A DNA stretch of 47,739 bases from Eshraghiella sp045124255. Its GTDB lineage: Bacteria > Bacillota > Clostridia > Lachnospirales > Lachnospiraceae. Below the pieces are notes generated by a model. It did no database searches and was not told the origin of the DNA. It saw only the letters and a program-made list of their open reading frames with translations. Within the stretch, counting starts at the first letter, position 1, and the number at the start of each line of letters is the position of its first letter. The position numbers and the translations under genes were made by a program. This document shows positions 25,492 through 33,582 of this stretch, in pieces. Location: contig JBGVLM010000001.1 of the NCBI GenBank assembly GCA_045124255.1, positions 1 through 47,739 of the forward strand. The letters run 5' to 3'.

Positions 25492-25725
25492 ATGGAAGCA
25501 GAAAAAATGCTCTATGAGGTTATAGTAGGAGCGTTCGGAATCTGGTATAATGCCAGTCTTGTGAATAATGAAGCAAAGGCAAAAGGTCTGCCGACAAGCA
25601 TACAGCGATACAGAGGTAAATACTGTGTTGCGGCAGGTTCTTTTTACAGCGAAAAGGCTGCGATTGAGAGACTTACGGCAGTCCGTAAGACAGGATATGT
25701 TTTTGCATATATTATTAATAAATAG
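25492..25725 (+). CDS. Small stand-alone SPOR-like protein
   Basis: This 77-residue protein is essentially one SPOR-like fold: LYEVIVGAFGIWYNASLVNN and AKAKGLPTSIQRYRGKYCV, then AAGSFYSEKAAIERLTAVRK. SPOR domains bind denuded peptidoglycan at division sites, but this one has no signal peptide or membrane anchor, so it would stay in the cytoplasm unless exported unusually. ATG 25492 was chosen because it starts the fold; the ribosome site (GGGTGG) is weak, and an in-frame start at 25477 is possible. It lies 35 bases before mnmA. Confidence 0.65.
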   Translation: MEAEKMLYEVIVGAFGIWYNASLVNNEAKAKGLPTSIQRYRGKYCVAAGSFYSEKAAIERLTAVRKTGYVFAYIINK

Positions 25726-25760
25726 AATGCAGTGTAAATACGATATAAGGATGAATCAGT

Positions 25761-26795
25761 ATGGGCAATAAAGTAATTGTTGGAATGTCGGGAGGAGTGG
25801 ATTCCTCCGTAACAGCATTATTATTAAAAAAACAGGGCTATGACGTAATCGGTGTTACGATGGAGACGTGGGATGGCGGGGCAGAAACTCCTGCCAGGGA
25901 CGCAGGACGTGTTGCCGAGAGCCTCGGAATACCGCATTATGTTGTGGATTTCAGGGATATTTTTAAACAGAAGGTCATTGATTATTTCGTCGGAGAATAT
26001 GAGAAGGGAAGGACGCCTAATCCGTGTATTATGTGCAACCGCTATGTCAAATGGGAGGCATTGCTGCACAGGGCACCGGAGCTTGGAGCCGACTATGTGG
26101 CTACGGGTCATTACGGCAGAATAATACAGCTTCCTGACGGAAGGTATTCGGTTGCCAAATCAGTTTCGGACGGAAAGGACCAGTCCTATGTACTTTATAA
26201 TCTGACACAGAGGGAGCTTGCACATACTCTTTTTCCGTTATATGAATATGAAAAATCTGAAATCCGAAAGATTGCGGTTGAGAACAATATTCCGGTTGCA
26301 ATGAAAAAGGACAGTCAGGATATATGCTTTATCCCAAATCACGATTATGCAGGGTTTATTGAGGAATATACGGGAAGAACGGCAGCGCCCGGTAATTTTG
26401 TGGATATGAACGGCAGTATTCTCGGCACACACAGCGGAATTACACACTATACCGTAGGACAGAGAAAGGGTCTCGGAATCGCGTTCGGAGAGCCTAAATT
26501 CGTAGTAGGAATCAGACCGGAATCTAATGAGGTAGTGCTTGGCTCAAAGGAGGATCTGATGATACGTGAGGTCCTTATGGAGGATGTCAATTATATGGCG
26601 GTGGAGGATATAACAGAGCCTGTAAGGGCAGCCGGCAAGCTCCGCTATTCGCAGAAGGATGTACCATGTACTTTATATAAGGAGGGCAGCAGGCTACGTG
26701 CTGTTTTTGATGAGCCAATGCGTGCTGCTACACCGGGTCAGGCAGGCGTGTTTTACAGGGATGACTGTATTCTCTGCGGCGGAACGATAATTTAG
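25761..26795 (+). CDS. mnmA: tRNA-specific 2-thiouridylase MnmA
   Basis: This 344-residue enzyme adds sulfur to the wobble uridine of Lys, Glu and Gln tRNAs. It activates U34 with ATP through the PP-loop GMSGGVDSSVTALLLKKQGY. The catalytic cysteines are probably Cys92 in NPCIMCNRYVKW and Cys189 in SQDICFIPNHDY. Further family markers are ADYVATGHYGRI, KDQSYVLYNL, TVGQRKGLGIAFGEP and the C-terminal CGGTII. The region after WDGG is slightly shorter than usual because the typical CCS segment is absent. A strong terminator lies five bases after the stop. Confidence 0.96.
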   Translation: MGNKVIVGMSGGVDSSVTALLLKKQGYDVIGVTMETWDGGAETPARDAGRVAESLGIPHYVVDFRDIFKQKVIDYFVGEYEKGRTPNPCIMCNRYVKWEALLHRAPELGADYVATGHYGRIIQLPDGRYSVAKSVSDGKDQSYVLYNLTQRELAHTLFPLYEYEKSEIRKIAVENNIPVAMKKDSQDICFIPNHDYAGFIEEYTGRTAAPGNFVDMNGSILGTHSGITHYTVGQRKGLGIAFGEPKFVVGIRPESNEVVLGSKEDLMIREVLMEDVNYMAVEDITEPVRAAGKLRYSQKDVPCTLYKEGSRLRAVFDEPMRAATPGQAGVFYRDDCILCGGTII

Positions 26796-26799
26796 AATT

Positions 26800-26828
26800 A
26801 ACAGGCAGGAGCTTTCTTGCCTGTTTTT
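26800..26828 (+). terminator. Intrinsic terminator after mnmA
   Basis: AACAGGCAGGA (26800-26810) pairs with TCTTGCCTGTT (26815-26825) with one G-T pair and a GCTT loop, and the second arm runs into six T residues. Confidence 0.9.
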
Positions 26829-26895
26829 TAACTGTATCTTTACCATAAAGGTGTTATATTAAAATTTAACTGATTGTATTCGAAGGAGATTGCGA

Positions 26896-27966
26896 ATGAG
26901 AAAAACAAATATTATTAAGAAAAATAAAATTCTGTATAATATTCTGATTTCGATTTTAATTCTTGCGGTGAGCTTTGGAATAAGTCTTATAGTGCAGAGA
27001 GTGTTCAGGATATCAGATTTTATATCAAGTATTTTTATTCTTGCGGTATTTCTTATTTCGCTTGTAACTGAGGGTTATGCCTATGGTATTGCAGCGTCTC
27101 TTGCAAGCGTTGTAATCAATAATTATGCTTTTACTTTTCCGTATTTTAAGCTGGATTTTCTGGAGGGCGGCAATATAATATCGGGGCTGATAATGCTTTC
27201 CGTTGCGATTATGACCAGTACGCTGACCACAAGAATGAAGAAGCAGGAGAAAATAAAAGAGAATGAAAAGCTTCGTGCAAACCTTCTCCGTGCTGTTTCA
27301 CATGACCTCAGAACGCCGCTTACGACGATTTACGGCTCCTGTTCGGTTATCATTGAGAACTATGACTCAATCAAAAAAGAACAGCAGCTCAAGCTTTTAG
27401 GCGAAATAAGGGAGGATTCAGAGAATCTCATCAGAATGGTTGAAAATCTTCTGTCGGTAACAAAGGTTAATGATGCCAATGTAAGAATTGAGAAGACGGA
27501 TACGGTTCTGGAGGAGCTCATTGATACGGTAATAATGAAATTTAAGAAAAGCTATCCGGATACGCAGATAGAGGTTAATATTCCCGAGGATTTTGTAAGC
27601 ATTCCGATGGACTCAATTCTTATAAGACAGGTGCTTATCAATCTTATGGAAAATGCGGCAATTCATGCAGTGGGGATGACGAGACTTGAGTTAAATGTAA
27701 GACTTGAGGACGGCGGAGCAATATTTGAGGTTGCGGATAACGGCTGCGGAATTCCAAAGGACAGAGTTAACAATATTTTTTCGGGATATGTTGAGAGCAT
27801 GAAGCGCCCTGCGGACGGAAGCCGCAATAATATGGGAATAGGACTTTCTGTCTGTCAGGCGATTGTAAGAGCACACGGAGGGGAACTTACAGCGGCCAAC
27901 AGACCCGGAGGCGGAGCCGTATTTAGTTTTAAATTGGAAGCAGAGGGAATAGAGGATGAGCAATAA
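26896..27966 (+). CDS. Histidine kinase with KdpD-type DUF4118 membrane domain
   Basis: This kinase of 356 residues has three to four membrane helices in its first 110 residues, including VTEGYAYGIAASLASVVINN and YAFTFPYF, the pattern of the DUF4118 domain of KdpD. The transmitter has the phosphorylated His136 in AVSHDLRTPLTTIYGS, the N box LINLMENAA, and G boxes VADNGCGIP and NMGIGLSVCQAI. The long cytoplasmic N-terminal KdpD and universal-stress domains of E. coli KdpD are missing. No kdpABC potassium pump genes are nearby. ATG 26896 follows AAGGAG by eight bases. The gene overlaps its regulator by 11 bases, and the regulator overlaps a DUF368 transporter gene. Confidence 0.9.
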   Translation: MRKTNIIKKNKILYNILISILILAVSFGISLIVQRVFRISDFISSIFILAVFLISLVTEGYAYGIAASLASVVINNYAFTFPYFKLDFLEGGNIISGLIMLSVAIMTSTLTTRMKKQEKIKENEKLRANLLRAVSHDLRTPLTTIYGSCSVIIENYDSIKKEQQLKLLGEIREDSENLIRMVENLLSVTKVNDANVRIEKTDTVLEELIDTVIMKFKKSYPDTQIEVNIPEDFVSIPMDSILIRQVLINLMENAAIHAVGMTRLELNVRLEDGGAIFEVADNGCGIPKDRVNNIFSGYVESMKRPADGSRNNMGIGLSVCQAIVRAHGGELTAANRPGGGAVFSFKLEAEGIEDEQ

Positions 27967-28669
27967 ATATAAAATTCTTATAATAGAGGATGAGGCTAAT
28001 ATTTTAAGCTTTGTTGAAACGGTTCTGGTAGCTAATGAATACCAGACAATATCGGCAGGAACGGGAGTTATGGGCAGAACAATGTTTATGTCCTATAATC
28101 CTGATTTGATAATTCTTGATTTGGGACTGCCTGATATGGATGGTATGGATGTTATTAAATCCATAAGACAGGACAGCTCAGTGCCGATTATTGTTCTGTC
28201 GGCAAGGGCTGATGAACGGGATAAGGTTATGGCACTTGATTTGGGTGCCAATGATTATGTTACGAAGCCGTTTGGTACAGAGGAGCTGCTTGCAAGAGTA
28301 CGTGCGGCACTCAGAAATACCTACTGCTTTATAAACGGCAAAACAGGACTTCGCGATAGCTTTAAGCTTATGGATATGGAAATTAATTATGACAAAAGGA
28401 TAGTGTATCTGAACGGCAAGGATACCTATCTTACCAGAACGGAATATAATATTGTTTCGTTTTTGTCGGAGCATGCAGGCAAGGTGCTGACTTATGCGGC
28501 AATTATCAAAGCCGTTTGGGGTTACCCTGACGCAGGCAGCACGAAGAAGCTTCAGGTTAATATGGCAAACATCCGTAAAAAACTTGGTATGAAACCCGGA
28601 GAGAACAGCTATATTATTAATGAATTAGGCGTGGGTTACAGAATGAGAGAACAGAATGAAAAAGATTGA
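27956..28669 (+). CDS. KdpE-like OmpR-family response regulator
   Basis: This 237-residue regulator pairs with the kinase it overlaps by 11 bases. The receiver has IIEDEANIL, the phosphorylation site Asp55 in LIILDLGLPDMDGMDVIKSI, and TKPF. The winged helix has YLTRTEYNIVSFLSEHAGKV and the closing ELGVGYRM. The pattern is closest to KdpE. Its last 14 bases overlap the start of the DUF368 gene, so kinase, regulator and transporter are translated from one message. This suggests a regulated cell-wall lipid carrier function rather than potassium uptake, which is inference. Confidence 0.92.
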   Translation: MSNKYKILIIEDEANILSFVETVLVANEYQTISAGTGVMGRTMFMSYNPDLIILDLGLPDMDGMDVIKSIRQDSSVPIIVLSARADERDKVMALDLGANDYVTKPFGTEELLARVRAALRNTYCFINGKTGLRDSFKLMDMEINYDKRIVYLNGKDTYLTRTEYNIVSFLSEHAGKVLTYAAIIKAVWGYPDAGSTKKLQVNMANIRKKLGMKPGENSYIINELGVGYRMREQNEKD

Positions 28670-29501
28670 TGTTAAAAACCATACTTTTGTCAGTGTAATA
28701 ATCAGATTCCTATGGGGTATATTGGTCGGCTTCGGGGCGATTATGCCGGGAATCAGCGGCGGAACATTATGTGTTGCATTTGGAATGTATAAGCCCCTGA
28801 TAGAGATTCTTGCCCACCCGGTTAAGGGAATGAAGAAACATGCCAAAGCGGTGCTTCCGTTTATAATCGGTGCTGCCGTTGGCTTTGTCGGACTGTCGGG
28901 ACTTGCCGGATATCTGCTGGAAAAGAGCAGTGTTATAATGACCTGCATTTTTGCAGGATTTATTCTCGGAACCTTTCCTGAGCTTGTTAATGACGCAGGA
29001 GAGAAGGGAAGAGGAATTTCTTCATATATTGCAATGATTATAGGCTTTGTTGTAATGTTTGCGGTTCTTTTTGTCCTTAAAAGAGGAAATGCGGTAATGA
29101 TTGAGCCGGGAATATGGTCATATCTGTTCTGCGGTCTCCTGTGGGGGTTAAGCTTTATTGTTCCGGGATTAAGCTCCTCTTCACTGCTTATGTTCTTCGG
29201 ATTATATCAGCCGATGCTTGAGGGCATTTCGCGGTTTAATCCGTTGGTCATACTGCCCGTCGGAGGCGGTGCGGTGGCATGTGCAGTGCTGCTGTCAGGT
29301 GCCGTAAACAAAGCATTGGAGAAATTTTATGCCGTAATATCCCATTGCATAATCGGAATTGTTGCGGCAACTACAATAATGATTCTTCCTTCACGGGCGG
29401 AGCTTACCTCAAACATTGCCGCCGTTATATTGAGTATTGCCGGCGGAGCGGCGGTATCATATACACTCGGCAGAATGTGTTCAAGACTATTGAAAAAATA
29501 A
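28656..29501 (+). CDS. DUF368 (PopT-type) polyprenyl-phosphate transporter
   Basis: This 281-residue protein has about eight membrane helices. Its repeated motifs are diagnostic of DUF368: WGILVGFGAIMPGISGGTLC near the N-terminus and LLWGLSFIVPGLSSSSLLMF in the second half, an internal duplication. DUF368 proteins (PopT) have been described as undecaprenyl-phosphate translocases, which return the lipid carrier of cell-wall synthesis to the inner leaflet. The start overlaps the response-regulator gene by 14 bases, an unusually tight link. An imperfect alternative is a different lipid or small-molecule transporter. Confidence 0.87.
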   Translation: MKKIDVKNHTFVSVIIRFLWGILVGFGAIMPGISGGTLCVAFGMYKPLIEILAHPVKGMKKHAKAVLPFIIGAAVGFVGLSGLAGYLLEKSSVIMTCIFAGFILGTFPELVNDAGEKGRGISSYIAMIIGFVVMFAVLFVLKRGNAVMIEPGIWSYLFCGLLWGLSFIVPGLSSSSLLMFFGLYQPMLEGISRFNPLVILPVGGGAVACAVLLSGAVNKALEKFYAVISHCIIGIVAATTIMILPSRAELTSNIAAVILSIAGGAAVSYTLGRMCSRLLKK

Positions 29502-29538
29502 TTACACGGTTGTAAAATAGGCGTAATTATCATGATAA
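29498..29538. promoter_or_regulatory. Inverted repeats between the DUF368 and AI-2E genes
   Basis: ATAATTAC (29498-29505) pairs with GTAATTAT (29523-29530). The second arm overlaps a perfect 12-base palindrome, TTATCATGATAA (29527-29538). The stem is AT-rich and lacks a T run, so it is a poor terminator. The palindrome could be an operator for the AI-2E gene starting at 29554. Confidence 0.35.
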
Positions 29539-29553
29539 CGAAAGGGTGTTCAA

Positions 29554-30747
29554 ATGAAGAAGAAATTAATTCAGCCAATGATTCTGATAACCTTTGCGAT
29601 AGTCCTGTACCTGGGACTCAGCAACAGTCAGATACTGGTAAATCTTCTGAAAAAGATTGTTGCAATATTTATTCCTTTTCTGATTGGCTTTGCGTTGGCA
29701 TTTATTATGAATGTGCTGCTTCGCCTGCTGGAAAAGGGCTGGTGCAAAATATGGAGTAAATGCAGGAGTAAGTGGTATGAAAAGGCCAAAAGACCGCTAT
29801 GTCTGGTTCTGACTGTATTGATTTTTCTGGGTGTTATTTTTGCATTGGTATTCATGGTTCTGCCGGAGATTATCAGCACGGGCGAGAATTTTGTTTCAAT
29901 GCTGCCGGAATATATTAATAATCTCAATACATGGTGGGGAAAAATTCAGGGCACCCTGTCACATCATGGCGTAAGTCTGCCGGAGCTGTCGCTCAGTGCA
30001 GATAAAATAGCTGAGTTTATTACTCCGATTATCAATGAAAATAAGGATTTGCTTGTTAATAAAACACTTACGATTACAGGTTCAATCTTCTCAGGTGTAG
30101 TAAATATTGTACTTGCCTTTGCTTTTTCCATCTATGTTCTTGCACAGAAGGAGAAAATATGTGAGAGAACCAAACAGATTCTGTATGCTTTTTTTGCCGA
30201 CAGAAAGGTTGATAAGGTTTTAAACTTTGCAAATCTTACTAATCAGACTTTTACAAATTTTATCAGAGGCCAGTTTACAGAGGCAGTTATTATCGGCGTA
30301 TTATGCTTTATCGGCATGAAAATATTCCGGATGCCTTATGCGCCGATTATTTCGGTGCTCGTTGGCGCCACCGCACTTATTCCTATGGTTGGTGCATTTG
30401 TCGGTACTGTAATCGGTGCATTTTTAATACTGTTGGTTGAACCGATTAAAGCGGTATGGTTTGTGGTTTTCATTATTGTTTTACAGCAGGTTGAGGGTAA
30501 TCTGATATATCCGAAGGTTGTCGGTAAATCCGTAGGACTTCCGGGAATCCTTGTATTGACGGCGGTTACAATAGGCGGCAATGCATTCGGACTTATCGGA
30601 ATGCTGTTAAGTGTTCCTACCGTTGCGGTCCTGTACTGTCTTCTTAAGCAGGTTGTTGAGGCGAGACTTGGCAAAAAAGAACAGGCGGGGGTCAAAGAAA
30701 CAGACACAGAGACGGATAACGAGGCTGTACCTTCAGAAGAAGGCTGA
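29554..30747 (+). CDS. AI-2E family transporter
   Basis: This 397-residue protein has about eight membrane helices: two at the N-terminus, a soluble stretch in the middle (about 120-190), and a C-terminal group. It carries the family's NFIRGQFTEAVIIGVLCFIG, the PYAPIISVLVGATALIPMVG segment and VLQQVEGNLIYPKVVGKSVG. Members export autoinducer-2, polyamine-like compounds or sodium, so the substrate is open. The C-terminal 25 residues are acidic. The start has GGGTG ten bases upstream. cysK follows 18 bases after the stop. Confidence 0.9.
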   Translation: MKKKLIQPMILITFAIVLYLGLSNSQILVNLLKKIVAIFIPFLIGFALAFIMNVLLRLLEKGWCKIWSKCRSKWYEKAKRPLCLVLTVLIFLGVIFALVFMVLPEIISTGENFVSMLPEYINNLNTWWGKIQGTLSHHGVSLPELSLSADKIAEFITPIINENKDLLVNKTLTITGSIFSGVVNIVLAFAFSIYVLAQKEKICERTKQILYAFFADRKVDKVLNFANLTNQTFTNFIRGQFTEAVIIGVLCFIGMKIFRMPYAPIISVLVGATALIPMVGAFVGTVIGAFLILLVEPIKAVWFVVFIIVLQQVEGNLIYPKVVGKSVGLPGILVLTAVTIGGNAFGLIGMLLSVPTVAVLYCLLKQVVEARLGKKEQAGVKETDTETDNEAVPSEEG

Positions 30748-30765
30748 TTTTAAGGAGGTAAAATT

Positions 30766-31695
30766 ATGTCAAAAATTTATCAAAGTGCAGTGGAGTTAAT
30801 CGGGAATACTCCGCTTGTAAGACTTGCGAATATAGAGAATAAATATAAGCTTAATGCTGTACTGCTCGCAAAGCTTGAATATCTTAATCCTGCCGGAAGC
30901 ATTAAGGACAGGGTTGCAAGGGAGATAATTGAGGAGGCGGAGAATATGGGACGTCTTAAACCGGGCGGAACTATAATCGAGCCGACTTCCGGCAACACGG
31001 GTATCGGGCTTGCTTCCATTGCAGCGGTTAAAGGCTACAGAACGATTATTGTAATTCCGGATTCAATGAGTGTTGAGAGACGCAATATAATTAAAGCTTA
31101 TGGTGCCGAAATTGTATTAACTGACGGTAAACTCGGAATGCAGGGAGCGATTGATAAGGCGGATGAGCTTCACAGAGAAATTGAGGGAAGCATTATCGCA
31201 GGGCAGTTCGTTAATCCTGCCAATGCAATGGCACATATAAAAACTACCGGACCGGAAATATGGCAGGATACTGACGGAGAGGTGGATATTCTTGTTGCAG
31301 GAGTGGGAACCGGAGGAACAATTACCGGCTGCGGAGAATATTTAAAAGAAAAGAAAAAAGATATTAAGATTATTGCAGTTGAGCCTGCTTCATCAGCAGT
31401 TCTGTCGGGCGGTACAAGCGGCTCGCACAAAATTCAGGGTATAGGTGCAGGCTTTGTGCCGGAGGTTCTTAACACCGGTATATATGATGAAGTTATTGCA
31501 GTCGGGGATTCGGATGCGATTGGTACAGCTAAAGAAATGGCACGTACTGAGGGTGTCCAGGCAGGAATATCTGCCGGTGCCGCACTTTATGCCGGTATTG
31601 AACTGGCACAAAGGGCAGAGAATGAAGGCAGGACCATTGTTGTTATTCTCCCTGACAGCGGAGACAGATATTATTCAACGGAGTTATTTATGTGA
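30766..31695 (+). CDS. cysK: Cysteine synthase (O-acetylserine sulfhydrylase)
   Basis: This 309-residue cytosolic enzyme makes cysteine from O-acetylserine and sulfide. The pyridoxal phosphate Lys lies in NPAGSIKDRVA. The substrate loop is EPTSGNTGIGLA, the cofactor phosphate site GVGTGGTITGCGEYL, and the C-terminal Ser region ILPDSGDRYYS. Length and motifs fit CysK. AAGGAGG precedes ATG 30766. Its stop overlaps the stop end of the convergent SDR gene by eight bases, leaving no room for a separate terminator. Confidence 0.96.
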   Translation: MSKIYQSAVELIGNTPLVRLANIENKYKLNAVLLAKLEYLNPAGSIKDRVAREIIEEAENMGRLKPGGTIIEPTSGNTGIGLASIAAVKGYRTIIVIPDSMSVERRNIIKAYGAEIVLTDGKLGMQGAIDKADELHREIEGSIIAGQFVNPANAMAHIKTTGPEIWQDTDGEVDILVAGVGTGGTITGCGEYLKEKKKDIKIIAVEPASSAVLSGGTSGSHKIQGIGAGFVPEVLNTGIYDEVIAVGDSDAIGTAKEMARTEGVQAGISAGAALYAGIELAQRAENEGRTIVVILPDSGDRYYSTELFM

Positions 31696-32416
31696 GCCCT
31701 CCGTCAGCAGTGATTATCTGACCTGTTACATAGGAATCAAATTGTGAAATATTATATATTATGTCAGCAGCTCCTGCCGGGGAAAGAAATTTTCCGGCAG
31801 GAATTTCATTTATAAGACTATCGCGTTCTTCGGGAGAAAGAAATCCGTTCATTTCAGTATCAATAACTCCAAAAGCAACAGCATTAACAGGAATATTACT
31901 TGGGGCAAGCTCTTTTGCAAGTGCTTTGGTAAAACTGTTTATTCCGCCCTTTGAGGCTGAATAGGCTGTCTCGCAGGAGGCACCCGTATTGCCCCACATT
32001 GAGGATACGTTAATAATACAGCCGTGCTGCTGCCTTACAAGGCTTGGAATTGCATGACGGCAGACGTTGAATACGGAGGTCAGATTGGTATTAATAACCT
32101 GCTGCCATTCATCGGGGCTCATGTCCTGCAAAAGTCCGATATACGAAATACCGGCATTGTTAATAATAATATCCGGCAGTGCATTCATCCGGGCAAGCTC
32201 ATCAAACATTTCAGAAACTTCATTAAATTGTGAGACATCTTTAACAAGTGCAATGCATGGAACGTTATATGACAATATTTCGTTCTTAAGTTCCATAAGT
32301 TTATCACGGCTGGATTTGCAGTTGATAATTACCCCATAGCCCCCGCGTGCGAATTTTAGTGCGGTTTCCCTGCCGATTCCCCTTGAAGCACCGGTAATCA
32401 GAACATAAACGGACAT
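31688..32416 (-). CDS. Short-chain dehydrogenase/reductase (FabG-like)
   Basis: This 242-residue protein is a classical SDR oxidoreductase. It has the cofactor motif TGASRGIGRE, the NNAG motif in IIINNAGISYIG, the catalytic Ser in NVSSMWG, and YxxxK in YSASKGGINSF. The C-terminus GQIITADGGLT is typical of 3-oxoacyl-ACP reductases. A FabG-like reaction (NADPH reduction of a 3-oxoacyl group) is plausible, but it stands outside any fatty-acid gene cluster, so the substrate is uncertain. I chose the ATG at 32416, with GGAGGG seven bases upstream; the longer frame starts within that site. It is one of few minus-strand genes here. Confidence 0.9.
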   Translation of the reverse strand: MSVYVLITGASRGIGRETALKFARGGYGVIINCKSSRDKLMELKNEILSYNVPCIALVKDVSQFNEVSEMFDELARMNALPDIIINNAGISYIGLLQDMSPDEWQQVINTNLTSVFNVCRHAIPSLVRQQHGCIINVSSMWGNTGASCETAYSASKGGINSFTKALAKELAPSNIPVNAVAFGVIDTEMNGFLSPEERDSLINEIPAGKFLSPAGAADIIYNISQFDSYVTGQIITADGGLT

Positions 32417-32456
32417 ATTTTTTCCCTCCAACAATCTGTTCAGTCAATTTATTGAT

Positions 32457-32485
32457 ATTGTAGCACAATTTTTTTCTGTAATAAA
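32457..32485 (-). promoter_or_regulatory. Probable promoter of the SDR gene
   Basis: On the minus strand TGCTACAAT forms an extended -10 element (TACAAT at 32457-32462). The -35 region 17 bases upstream (TTTATT) is weak. The position fits the start codon at 32416. Confidence 0.45.
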
Positions 32486-32598
32486 TATCTTGACAATAAT
32501 AAAATTGGTTATTTTGCATAAAAAATTAATTTTCGTTCGAAAAAATACAAATTTTTAAAAGATTTTTTTCGACCGGAAAAAACATTTTCTGACATGAG

Positions 32599-32695
32599 TT
32601 TTCCACAAAAACAAGCTCTACAACCTAGTAAAAATGGAGTTTTACCCGAAGTTATCCACATTATCCACAAAGTTTACATAAAATTATGGGGATAA
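32599..32695. promoter_or_regulatory. Cluster of DnaA boxes in an AT-rich intergenic region
   Basis: Two perfect DnaA boxes, TTATCCACA, lie head to tail with no gap (32652-32660 and 32661-32669). A one-mismatch box TTTTCCACA lies at 32599-32607, and an inverted box (TGGGGATAA, which is TTATCCCCA on the minus strand) at 32687-32695. The surrounding 508 bases (32417-32925) contain no gene and are strongly AT-rich, with the SDR and hpf promoters at the two ends. dnaA and dnaN are not nearby. It may bind DnaA to regulate hpf or to titrate DnaA. Confidence 0.7.
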
Positions 32696-32813
32696 CTTCC
32701 CGTTTTTGCAAGACAAAAATTTGTTTTGTTAAAAACTCATAAATTGTTCAAAAAAACCAAAAAATGCACAAAAACTATTGACAAAAAAATTGTTAGAAAA
32801 TTCTCTTTTTATG

Positions 32814-32841
32814 TTGATATATTTGCAAAAAATGTTATAAT
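32814..32841 (+). promoter_or_regulatory. Promoter of hpf
   Basis: TTGATA (32814-32819) and a perfect TATAAT (32836-32841) are separated by 16 bases. Transcription would start near 32848, exactly where the leader hairpin begins. Confidence 0.7.
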
Positions 32842-32847
32842 AAAACT

Positions 32848-32898
32848 GTATTCACTTTACAATTGTCAGACAATTCCGAAGTATGACAATGTGAATAC
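32848..32898 (+). promoter_or_regulatory. 5'-terminal hairpin and palindrome in the hpf leader
   Basis: GTATTCAC (32848-32855) pairs with GTGAATAC (32891-32898), and ATTGTC (32862-32867) with GACAAT (32885-32890). The ATTGTC arm is also half of a compact palindrome AATTGTC-A-GACAATT (32861-32875), so two exclusive folds are possible. The structure starts at the predicted transcript end and finishes 12 bases before the AAGGAG ribosome site. It may stabilise the mRNA, regulate translation or mark a repressor site. Confidence 0.55.
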
Positions 32899-32925
32899 AA
32901 TTTAGTAGCAAAGGAGTTGGGCATC

Positions 32926-33459
32926 ATGCGTTTTACAATCACAGGAAAGAATATCGATGTTACAGAAGGGTTACGCTCAGCAGTTTATGATAAGCTTGGC
33001 AAGCTGGGCAAGTATTTTGGAACAGACATTGAAGTAACAGTTACTTTGAGTGTCGAGAAGGAGAGACAGAAGATTGAAGTTACTATCCCGATTAAGGGAA
33101 GTATAATTCGTGCAGAAGAAGTAAGCAATGATATGTATGTATCAATTGACCTTGTTGAAGAGGTTATTGAGAGGCAGCTTAGAAAGTATAAGAACAAGAT
33201 AATTGATTCTAAGCAGGCAGCACCTGAATTCAGTTCTTATTTTGTTAATAACGATTATGTTGAGGATGAACCTGAGATTAAGATTGTCAGAAGTAAGAGA
33301 TTCGGAATTAAGCCTATGAATGCTGAAGAGGCATGCATACAGATGGAACTGCTGCAGCATAATTTCTATGTATTCTTTAATTCAGATACGGAAGAGGTTA
33401 ATGTTGTATATAAACGTAAGAACAATACATACGGTTTAATTGAACCGGAATTGGACTAA
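32926..33459 (+). CDS. hpf: Ribosome hibernation-promoting factor, long form
   Basis: This 177-residue protein binds the 30S subunit in resting cells and joins two 70S ribosomes into inactive 100S dimers. The N-terminal domain (about 1-100) starts MRFTITGKNIDVTEGLRSAV, the HPF/YfiA fold that blocks the mRNA channel. The C-terminal domain (about 120-177), with KIVRSKRFGIKPMNAEEACI and FYVFFNSDTEEVNVVYKRK, is the dimerisation module of long HPF. ATG 32926 has AAGGAG nine bases upstream. A promoter, a leader hairpin and a strong terminator make it a single-gene unit. Confidence 0.96.
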   Translation: MRFTITGKNIDVTEGLRSAVYDKLGKLGKYFGTDIEVTVTLSVEKERQKIEVTIPIKGSIIRAEEVSNDMYVSIDLVEEVIERQLRKYKNKIIDSKQAAPEFSSYFVNNDYVEDEPEIKIVRSKRFGIKPMNAEEACIQMELLQHNFYVFFNSDTEEVNVVYKRKNNTYGLIEPELD

Positions 33460-33475
33460 GTTTAAAACGATTTTG

Positions 33476-33502
33476 GCACCACAGCAATGTGGTGCTTTTT
33501 TT
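33476..33502 (+). terminator. Intrinsic terminator after hpf
   Basis: GCACCACA (33476-33483) pairs with TGTGGTGC (33488-33495) around GCAA and runs into seven T residues. Confidence 0.92.
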
Positions 33503-33503
33503 C

Positions 33504-33532
33504 TTGAATAATTCCTTGTAACGTGGTAAAAT
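33504..33532 (+). promoter_or_regulatory. Promoter of secA
   Basis: TTGAAT (33504-33509) and TAAAAT (33527-33532) are separated by 17 bases, directly after the hpf terminator and about 50 bases before the secA start. Confidence 0.65.
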
Positions 33533-33582
33533 ACCTTTTATTAGTAGAAATTTACGTAAAATTTGAGAGGAATATATTTATC

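Noticed and set aside
26896..28669. Potassium-regulating kdp system
   Set aside because: No kdpABC genes are adjacent and the kinase lacks KdpD's cytoplasmic sensor, so only the family resemblance is claimed.
32417..32925. Chromosomal origin oriC
   Set aside because: DnaA boxes are present, but dnaA, dnaN and other origin genes are absent and there is no strand switch of flanking genes. Kept as a DnaA-box cluster.
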